From NCBI GenBank assembly GCA_005881495.1, contig VBHI01000203.1, positions 1-36,430 on the forward strand: DNA of 36,430 nucleotides. The letters run 5' to 3'. A model generated the notes under the pieces. The model was not told the origin of the DNA. It did no database searches and saw nothing but the letters and a program-made list of their open reading frames with translations. Position 1 is the stretch's first letter; each line of letters begins with the position of its first letter. Origin of the DNA: Chloroflexota bacterium (GTDB lineage: Bacteria; Chloroflexota; Ktedonobacteria; Ktedonobacterales; Ktedonobacteraceae). This document shows positions 30,339-36,430 of the stretch, one piece after another. The position numbers were made by a program, and so were the translations under genes.

Positions 30339-31832
30339 ATGTCAACTGCCACCTATCCCACAGAGCTAGGGCAAACATATCAAAATTTTATTGCGGGGGA
30401 ATGGCGCACTTCAAAAAGTGGCGCGACCTTCAGTAGCACTAATCCTGCCAATACAGACGAGATTGTTGGGTATTACCAGCAGTCGACCATAGCTGACCTG
30501 GAGGAGGCCGTAGAGGCGGCGCGGAAAGCGCAACCAGGCTGGGCAGCCACATCGGCACCGGAACGCGGTGAGGTTTTGTCGCGAACTGCTTTTATTTTAG
30601 AACAGCGAAGAGAAGAGCTGGCAGCGTTGATGACGCGCGAGATGGGCAAGGTGCTCAAGGAGACGCGGGGCGATGTGCAGACCGCCATCGATGTGGCTAA
30701 ATTTATCGCGGGCGAAGGTCGTCGTGCCGAGGGGGAAACCATCCCTTCGGCTCTGAACAATAAGTTCTGTATGACCATTCGACAGCCCCTCGGCGTCGTT
30801 GGTATTATCACTCCCTGGAATTTTCCCCTGGCTATTCCTGCCTGGAAGACTTTTCCGGCGCTGCTGGCGGGCAATGCCGTCATACTCAAACCTGCCAGCG
30901 ATACACCGCTCCTTGCGCTCAAAATGGTGGAGATTTTGCGTGATGCGGGGCTGCCAGCCGGAGTGCTGAATGTCATCACCGGTCCAGGTGCTGTCCTGGG
31001 CGATGCTCTTGTGAGTCACAAGGGCGTCAATATGATCTCACTGACCGGCTCGACCGAGGTTGGACGGCATGTAGCCGAGATTTGCGGGCGCGACCTGCGC
31101 CGCTGCGCCCTGGAACTGGGCGGCAAAAATGCCGTGATTGTGCTGGAAGATGCCGACCTGAACCTTGCTGTCGAGAGTGTTGCCTGGGGAGGCTTCGGTA
31201 CCACCGGTCAGCGGTGTACCGCGACCAGTCGGGTGATTGTCCATAAAGCTGTAGAGCGGGAATTCACTGAGCGCCTGGTGGCAGCCGCCGAAAAACTCAA
31301 AATTGGTAATGGCCTCGATCCGCAGATCGATATGGGTCCGCTTGTCAATAAGGGACGGGTAAAAGCCGTTCACGAGTATACGCAAGTGGGGCGACAGGAA
31401 GGGGCGAAGCTACTGATTGGGGGAGACGCTCTCAGCGATGAAGAGCATCGCCGGGGAGCTTTTTACCGGCCCACCATTTTTAGTGATGTGCGTCCAACCA
31501 TGCGTATCGCGCGTGAAGAAGTTTTTGGTCCATTTATCTCGATTCTGCCCGTCGCGTCCTACGAAGAGGCGGTACAGGTAGCGAACTCGACTGAATATGG
31601 CCTCTCAACCTCGATTTTCACCAACGACCTGCGCACCACTTTCCGTGCTATGCGCGATATTGAGGCCGGCCTGGTCTATGTTAATGCGCCTACGACTGGC
31701 GCTGAAATTCATATGCCCTTTGGTGGAATGAAGGCCAGCGGGAATGGTCACCGCGAGCTGGGCACTCACGCCGTGCAGGAGTTCAGCGAGACCAAGAGCA
31801 TTTTCATGTCGTATCCCCCAAAGCAGAAATAA
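30339..31832 (+). CDS. NAD(P)-dependent aldehyde dehydrogenase, possibly 2-oxoglutarate-semialdehyde type
   Basis: A 497-residue aldehyde dehydrogenase oxidising an aldehyde to its acid. Key residues: N161 in TPWNFP, E259 in ALELGGKN, catalytic C293 in GTTGQRC, the cofactor loop TGSTEVGR, and EEVFGPF. The C-terminal block GAEIHMPFGGMKASGNGHRELG resembles 2-oxoglutarate-semialdehyde (2,5-dioxovalerate) dehydrogenases of sugar-acid pathways, and P6C-type enzymes are an alternative. ATG 30339 has GAGGAG 12 bases upstream; a TTG at 30318 would overlap that site. No pathway genes are adjacent. It converges with the DUF4388 gene over a bidirectional hairpin. Confidence 0.93.
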   Translation: MSTATYPTELGQTYQNFIAGEWRTSKSGATFSSTNPANTDEIVGYYQQSTIADLEEAVEAARKAQPGWAATSAPERGEVLSRTAFILEQRREELAALMTREMGKVLKETRGDVQTAIDVAKFIAGEGRRAEGETIPSALNNKFCMTIRQPLGVVGIITPWNFPLAIPAWKTFPALLAGNAVILKPASDTPLLALKMVEILRDAGLPAGVLNVITGPGAVLGDALVSHKGVNMISLTGSTEVGRHVAEICGRDLRRCALELGGKNAVIVLEDADLNLAVESVAWGGFGTTGQRCTATSRVIVHKAVEREFTERLVAAAEKLKIGNGLDPQIDMGPLVNKGRVKAVHEYTQVGRQEGAKLLIGGDALSDEEHRRGAFYRPTIFSDVRPTMRIAREEVFGPFISILPVASYEEAVQVANSTEYGLSTSIFTNDLRTTFRAMRDIEAGLVYVNAPTTGAEIHMPFGGMKASGNGHRELGTHAVQEFSETKSIFMSYPPKQK

Positions 31833-31840
31833 CATTGTTG

Positions 31841-31895
31841 ATCATAGAGAATGGGCCAGGCGCTATAAAGTGGCGCCTGGCTCATTCTCTATGAT
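31841..31895. terminator. Bidirectional 23-bp hairpin
   Basis: Arms 31841-31863 and 31873-31895 pair over 23 positions with a single G-T, around a 9-base loop. It lies between the converging aldehyde dehydrogenase and DUF4388 genes. Confidence 0.8.
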
Positions 31896-31911
31896 TTAAT
31901 ATCCCAACAGA

Positions 31912-33174
31912 TTATTGGCGATGCAAGGCGAATTGTTCGAACATGGCTTCCCAGACTTCCTGGTTTTCCAGGCGTTCATCGAGGGAGACCACGCGCGAGT
32001 TGATAGTATCAAAGATACGGCGGAGGATGCGCTGCAGCACGATGACTGCCTCATCATAGAAGTCCTGCGTTTGTTCCATATTTGTGCTGAGCACTTCGTA
32101 ACAGAGCGACTTAAAATTATCGACGTCGATGTGGTTCTGGTCAACCTTGAACTCATAATTGCCCATGTAGCGCAAATTTTCACGAGAGAGCAGCGACTTC
32201 AAGGTGTTCGGATCTAAATCAGCGCCCCTGGCGCGGCAGGTCTCGGCCAGAGCATCCATTGTCCAGTTAATAAATTCAATAAGCGCGGGAAGCTGGTCCA
32301 TCGGCGTATGGCGGCGGTTCCACTCTTGCTCCATACGGCTGATGAGGTTGAGCAACTCGAAACTCTCCATACGCAACTTCTCAGCGGGATCGGGTAGGCG
32401 CACATCGCGTTCATTCGATTCCGCACTCATGTCCTGGTAGAGAGGAATAAGAAGTCTTTGCTGAACGAGCTGCGCCAGTTCGCGGGCGACATTCATTTCA
32501 GGACGGCGCATGGCACTGGCGATACGTCGCACCCTGCGGTAGAGGTTGACATGGACCAGCAATTCAAAGGTGCGCGTATCGAGACTCATCGCATAGGGGA
32601 TGGCGGGAGCCATCTGGAGGATAGTGCGCATACTCTGAGGCAGTAGCTGGCCTAGATGCTCCCATTCGTCGCTATAGTGCACCATTTCCATGGTAACACG
32701 CATGACCTCAAGCTCAAGAGAGTTTTCGCCGTAGGGCAAAATAGTGCTGGCAGTCGGGCTGGATATGAATTCGTAGGAGCCATCCTTCCAGAGGGCCATT
32801 TCACGCACCGTCCAGAGCGCTTTAGTACGCAGGGCTTCTCTCAGTTGCTTCTCGTTAATCACGCCCATGCCGATCAGGCGTTCGCCGATACGTTTGCCAA
32901 AGGCATCGTGTAACTGTTGCGAGAAGGCTAGCTCGATCTGCGGGGAGGTTGCCATGCCCAGTTGTTGCAGTACGTCTCCGAGCGTCAATGCCCCTGCATC
33001 GAGTTCAGAGCAACTGGCCAATTTGCCATCGCTAAAGTAGATGATGCCGATACGCCCCGTGGGCTGTTTGAGGCGCAGGGCTCCTGTCATCCCTCCTAGC
33101 TCCATCATTTGCAGGATTTCTACCAGGCCAAAATCCCTGAGCGAGCCTTGTAGCAGGCGCATATTTGTGGTCAT
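31912..33174 (-). CDS. DUF4388 (PATAN) domain protein
   Basis: A 420-residue protein. Residues 5-110 form the DUF4388/PATAN domain first known from cyanobacterial PatA: LLQGSLRDFGLVEILQMMELGGMTGALRLKQPTGRIGIIYFSDGKLASC in outline, with the later ALTLGDVLQQLGMATSPQIELA and IGERLIGMGVINEKQLREAL blocks typical of its extension. The rest is helical, without a recognised catalytic domain, and contains a long region (about 270-420) rich in charged helices. PATAN proteins usually act as adaptors in two-component or gliding systems. No receiver domain is fused here. The ribosome site is weak. Confidence 0.85.
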   Translation of the reverse strand: MTTNMRLLQGSLRDFGLVEILQMMELGGMTGALRLKQPTGRIGIIYFSDGKLASCSELDAGALTLGDVLQQLGMATSPQIELAFSQQLHDAFGKRIGERLIGMGVINEKQLREALRTKALWTVREMALWKDGSYEFISSPTASTILPYGENSLELEVMRVTMEMVHYSDEWEHLGQLLPQSMRTILQMAPAIPYAMSLDTRTFELLVHVNLYRRVRRIASAMRRPEMNVARELAQLVQQRLLIPLYQDMSAESNERDVRLPDPAEKLRMESFELLNLISRMEQEWNRRHTPMDQLPALIEFINWTMDALAETCRARGADLDPNTLKSLLSRENLRYMGNYEFKVDQNHIDVDNFKSLCYEVLSTNMEQTQDFYDEAVIVLQRILRRIFDTINSRVVSLDERLENQEVWEAMFEQFALHRQ

Positions 33175-33391
33175 GCTCTATTGCTTTCTCTCGTGCGTGC
33201 GCTATGTTGGAAACATACCAATGTGTATGTTGTGCACCGGGCCGATTGACGTTGCTCCGGCGATTGATACTGTTCCGCTTCTCTAGTGCTAGCATTATAA
33301 CAAGTTCAAGTTGTTTCAACAAGTATCTTACTTTTATTTACAGGGCAATCGCATCTAAATTTCCTGGAAATCGGAGTCGTTGGCCAGATGA

Positions 33392-33400
33392 TGTTATACT
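33392..33400 (+). promoter_or_regulatory. Extended -10 promoter of the kinase gene
   Basis: TGTTATACT is an extended -10 box (TGnTATACT) 44 bases before the ATG at 33445. No -35 hexamer of good quality was seen. Confidence 0.5.
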
Positions 33401-33444
33401 AGAGACACTCGTTGAGAGACTACCATAGGGAAGCGAACAGAAAA

Positions 33445-33918
33445 ATGGATTTGATCATGATGATTGGACTGCAAGCCTCCGGCAAAAGCACCTTTGCGCG
33501 CAGCCGCTTTGGGGCGACACATCAGTATGTGAGCAACGACTTGCTGCGCGGCAAGAGCAACCCGGCTCGTAGGCAGAGACAGTTGATCGAGGCAGCATTG
33601 CAGCAGGGGCTCTCTGTGGTGGTCGATAATACCAATCCAACGATAGAAGTGCGCAGAGAACTCATCAACCTGGGCCGCCTCTATGAGGCTTCGTCCATTG
33701 GCTACTATTTTGCCGTCCAGGTAGAGCAGTGCCTGGAACGCAACCGCATCCGCGAGGGGAGAGCCAGAGTCCCAGATGTGGCGATTTTTGCCACGCTCAA
33801 GAGGCTCACTCGTCCTTCATATACAGAAGGGTTTACAAAGCTCTTCTACGTGTGCAATAGAAGCGATCAGAACTTCGAAGTGTACGATTGGAAAGAGGAA
33901 GAAACCACAAATGGATAG
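33445..33918 (+). CDS. P-loop ATPase/kinase of the PNKP/AAA_33 type
   Basis: A 157-residue kinase fold: Walker A GLQASGKST (8-16), the VSNDLLRG segment, VVVDNTNPTIEVRRELI (the DNTNp block typical of polynucleotide-kinase-like enzymes), and a lid with several arginines (LERNRIREGRARVP). Family members phosphorylate 5'-OH ends of nucleic acid or small molecules, or bind nucleotides; which applies is not visible. ATG 33445 is chosen because the Walker A is then at the usual position near the N-terminus; AGGGAAG lies about ten bases upstream. It is followed 66 bases later by the luciferase-family gene on the same strand. Confidence 0.85.
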   Translation: MDLIMMIGLQASGKSTFARSRFGATHQYVSNDLLRGKSNPARRQRQLIEAALQQGLSVVVDNTNPTIEVRRELINLGRLYEASSIGYYFAVQVEQCLERNRIREGRARVPDVAIFATLKRLTRPSYTEGFTKLFYVCNRSDQNFEVYDWKEEETTNG

Positions 33919-33984
33919 TGAGATATAATAACAGAGCTAAAGAACTATCTACATCTCTTACAAGCGGAAGGACGAATAAAACGC

Positions 33985-35037
33985 ATGACAACGGATGCAT
34001 CCAGAGCGTATCGCAAGCGAGTTGGACTGGTAGCCGAGTTACCCAACTACCCCGGCCCATGGAATGAAGTGATAGAGAAAGTCAAGATCGCTGACGAGTT
34101 GGGCTATGACTCCATCTGGCTGGCGGAGTCGTGGGGCTACGAACTGTTCACTTCGATGGCCGACCTCGTGCGACTCACCAAACGCATCAAAATTGGGGCC
34201 GGTATCGCCAATATTTATTCTCGTACCCCCGCCCTACTGGCCAGCACTGTCGCAACACTAGACGAGCGCTCCAACGGCCGTATCATCCTTGGTCTTGGCC
34301 CATCGGGAGCGAATGTCATCGAACACTGGCACGGCGTGCCCTTTCAAAAACCGGTGAAGCGTACCCGCGAATACGTTGAGATCATTAGAATGATACTACG
34401 CAGCGAGAGACTGGTCTACCACGGCGAATTCTTCAACCTTGAGCGCGGCTTCAAGCTCCGTTTCACACCATTGCGCCCTGACCTGCCCATCTACATCGCG
34501 GCCTTGGGACCAAAAAATGTACTGCAATCCGGTGAAATTGCTGATGGCGTAATGCCCGTCTACTGGCCTGGAGATAAATGGGGCGAAATGCGCGAGACGT
34601 TAGATGAGGGAGCGCGTTTAGCCGGACGGCCTCCGCATAGTACCGCCATTGCTCCCATCATTACCAGCGTCATCCTGGACGAGAACGCCAATGAGCACGA
34701 CCGCGCAGCTGCGCGCCTCTTTGCCGCCGCGCCGCTGGCCTACTATATCGGCAGAATGGGTGTCTATTATTCGGAGATGCTCACTCGTCACGGCTATGGT
34801 GCCGAGGTCGCAGTCGTCCAGGAAGCCTGGAAACACAAGGATAAAAATCCTGCGGAGGCTGTGGCTCCGGAGCTACTGGAGGCGACCTCCATCGTTGGCA
34901 CTCCCAAAGAGATGGTGTCAAAGCTCGATCAATGGGCCGCATCGGGCGTCGATGAACCGCTGCTCGGGATGCCCGGAGGCTCGGTCGATGAGACCGGGGC
35001 CAAACTCTCGGCGCTGATGGATGCATTGAGAGCATGA
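33985..35037 (+). CDS. LLM-class flavin/F420-dependent oxidoreductase
   Basis: A 350-residue luciferase-like TIM-barrel oxidoreductase, close to the F420-dependent methylene-H4MPT-reductase-like branch. Family blocks: [24 protein letters not shown]-like opening (residues 31-54), [54 protein letters not shown], and [25 protein letters not shown]. FMN or F420 could be the cofactor. GGAAGGA precedes the ATG at about 13 bases. Its last 109 bases are overlapped antisense by the M48 protease gene. Confidence 0.9.
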   Translation: [350 protein letters not shown]

Positions 35038-36200
35038 CGGTCGGCGAACTCATCCGCGTGTTTGAGCCGCTTGCCGATAGCTGGATGGTCGTGGAAGAGA
35101 AACTCAATGAGCGGTGATGGTTCGATATCGGCCAGGTTCTGATTGGCCAGGCGAATCATCGCGCTTTTGAATGCCGCGACCATTTTCGTTGTTTGCAGGG
35201 CATACTCGTCGGCCTGGTACTCGATGGCGCGGCTCAAGCCATTGCTGAGGGGCAGGACGATCAGTCCGAAGATGGCGGTGAGCAGGAATAGGTAGGGCAT
35301 GGCTGCAACATCGGTCAGGCTCAGGAAGTAGTGTTGAGTTTCTACTGCCCAGTGCAGAGCGAGGTTGAGCAGGTAGAGGCTGCCCAGTGTCAGCACCGAT
35401 TGTGTGAGGATCAGCTTCCAGAGGTCATGGTGGACGTGGTGGCCGAGTTCATGCGCGAGTACAACTTCAATCTCGTCAGGCGTATAGCGGTCCAGCATGG
35501 TATCGCCAAGCACGATGCGGCGCGTGTTGCCCAGGCCCATCAAAGCGGCATTGGCGGCTGTGGTTTTGGAGCTCAAATGCATGGTGAAGACGCCGCGCAC
35601 GCGGGTATGGGCGCGGTCAGCCAACGCCAGCAGCCGCTGCGTCAACTCGCCTTCAGGCAGCGGTGTGAACTTATAGAAAATTGGCAGGATGAGCACCGGA
35701 GCGAGGTTTGCCATCACGACAGTGAAGAAGAGCATGATGAGCGCAACCCAGAGCCACCAGGTCTGCGGCTGGGTCGCCAGCAGGAGATAGATCAGCTCGA
35801 TGGCAAGAATCTCCAGGATGAGGCTCAGTACAAGCCCCTTGAGGAGATCAGCTAGCCAGCTTCGCAGGGTCATGGTGGAAAGCCCGTAACGATGGGGTAG
35901 TACAAATCCACCATAGTAGTCTAAGGGGAATGTGATGACCTGGTAGCCCAGTGTTAATATGAGCAGGTAGACGAGTACCTGCCATGGGTACCAGCCTGGA
36001 ACTGGCTGCCAGTTCAAGGGTTGTAACAGGTTGCGCAGGACGATATTCAGTTCGCTCCAGAAGATAAAGAGCAGGGCTAGCGCGGCTATGCCCATGTTGA
36101 TGAAGCTGAGACGCCTCCGTTTGCGTGCGTATTCGCGCGCTTTTTTTTGCCGTTCTGTATCAATGATTGCATTATTCGATTGCTGAGTAGCTGTGTCCAT
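34929..36200 (-). CDS. M48-family membrane zinc metalloprotease (Ste24/CAAX-protease-like)
   Basis: A 423-residue protease with an M48_N membrane region (hydrophobic spans at about 35-55, 73-97, 118-142 and 148-175, including the LPHRYGLSTMTLRSWLADLLKG motif) and a zinc-metalloprotease domain with HELGHH (H250, E251, H254) and the third-ligand region EYQADEYAL. Further spans follow in the C-terminal half. It probably degrades or processes membrane proteins. The last 34 or so residues (SISAESLAPVSSTEPPGIP...) are low-complexity and encoded opposite the end of the oxidoreductase gene, suggesting a read-on extension after loss of an earlier stop. The start at 36200 has a weak ribosome site. Confidence 0.92.
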   Translation of the reverse strand: MDTATQQSNNAIIDTERQKKAREYARKRRRLSFINMGIAALALLFIFWSELNIVLRNLLQPLNWQPVPGWYPWQVLVYLLILTLGYQVITFPLDYYGGFVLPHRYGLSTMTLRSWLADLLKGLVLSLILEILAIELIYLLLATQPQTWWLWVALIMLFFTVVMANLAPVLILPIFYKFTPLPEGELTQRLLALADRAHTRVRGVFTMHLSSKTTAANAALMGLGNTRRIVLGDTMLDRYTPDEIEVVLAHELGHHVHHDLWKLILTQSVLTLGSLYLLNLALHWAVETQHYFLSLTDVAAMPYLFLLTAIFGLIVLPLSNGLSRAIEYQADEYALQTTKMVAAFKSAMIRLANQNLADIEPSPLIEFLFHDHPAIGKRLKHADEFADRHALNASISAESLAPVSSTEPPGIPSSGSSTPDAAH

Positions 36201-36242
36201 AGTTGTGCTTTCCAGTAAGAATTTGACCGTTATTCGTTGATC

Positions 36243-36430
36243 TTATTTCATAGTACTTTCAATTTCTGCCTTACGTTTCTGTAGAGCATCCATTCTTTTC
36301 ATGATATCGTTCATCTCTTTCTTGATCGCGCGTAATTCATCTTTGTTCTTAACAGTCATCAAGTACTCATTTCCAAGCTGATCCGAGATGTACTTTTCAA
36401 GTTGGCTTCTCAACACCCGTAGATAAGGAT
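36243..36430 (-). CDS. 3' end of an unknown coiled-coil protein (runs off the window)
   Basis: Reading the minus strand from the window edge gives 61 codons and a TAA at 36243-36245: the residues (LRSQLEKYISDQLGNEYLMTVKNKDELRAIKKEMNDIMKRMDALQKRKAEIESTMK in outline) are highly charged and helical, with heptad-like spacing of Leu, Ile and Met. It ends 42 bases before the M48 protease start and could be in the same transcript. The N-terminal part and any domain lie outside the window, so no function can be given. Base composition is more AT-rich than its neighbours. Confidence 0.6.
   Translation of the reverse strand, partial: PYLRVLRSQLEKYISDQLGNEYLMTVKNKDELRAIKKEMNDIMKRMDALQKRKAEIESTMK

Noticed and set aside
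35331..35855. 174-codon open frame on the plus strand
   Set aside because: It lies entirely opposite the M48 protease gene, whose motifs are intact; the translation is His/Gln/Glu-rich antisense noise.

Overview
The window reads as chromosome of a monoderm-type bacterium, most likely a Ktedonobacteria-like member of the Chloroflexota. This is an inference from the mix of gene families: a DnaB-DnaD-DnaI-type primosome operon, a DUF4388 (PATAN) protein, proline-rich single-span proteins with an NTF2-like tail, tiny two-helix membrane proteins, MltG and UppP wall genes without outer-membrane genes, and many small regulators not clustered by function. Coding density is moderate, and convergent genes are often separated by long near-perfect hairpins. 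No rRNA, CRISPR array, intact prophage or intact insertion sequence was seen.

Layout. 1-3900 is a scrappy region: the 3' stub of an acetamidase/formamidase gene, a sorbitol-type dehydrogenase, an AHL-lactonase-like metallo-hydrolase, a PDZ fragment of an HtrA-type protease, a YflT-like stress protein, and the C-terminal stub of a tyrosine recombinase lying 120 bp from the 3' end of an initiator tRNA. 4066-6589 is a short + strand run ruvX-mltG-uppP. 6713-7712 holds three small two-helix membrane proteins, at least two of them clearly paralogous, with a palindromic repeat between the first two. 7772-12585 has fmt, an MFS/spermidine-synthase-like fusion, a GCS2-type carboxylate-amine ligase and cytidine deaminase. 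12840-16597 is regulatory: an orphan OmpR-type response regulator, a degenerate GGDEF protein with a GspE-N-like C-terminal domain, an excisionase-like HTH protein, a proline-rich membrane protein and a solitary XRE regulator with a palindrome in front of it. 16778-21986 carries SRAP, BioY, a PDZ/radical-SAM DUF512 protein, an ArsR regulator, and a HAD hydrolase-methyltransferase pair.

22094-27721 is the most interesting part. On the minus strand lie clpP (with Asn in place of the usual triad Asp) and a probable operon dnaB-dnaD-dnaI followed by a 66-residue zinc-finger protein. Upstream of dnaB, two clusters of DnaA boxes (27078-27221 and 27682-27721) flank a small unknown gene, next to an AT-rich stretch. 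This looks like a bipartite replication origin or a DnaA-responsive control region for the primosome operon. Just beyond lie two tRNA genes for minor codons, Arg(CCU) and Ile(UAU).

28227-36430 holds galU, a DUF4177-like protein, a field of GGTCAACC-type repeats with a 29-bp perfect inverted repeat, an aldehyde dehydrogenase, the DUF4388 protein, a P-loop kinase, an F420/FMN-type luciferase-family oxidoreductase, an M48 membrane protease whose 3' end overlaps its neighbour antisense, and the 3' end of a coiled-coil gene running off the edge.
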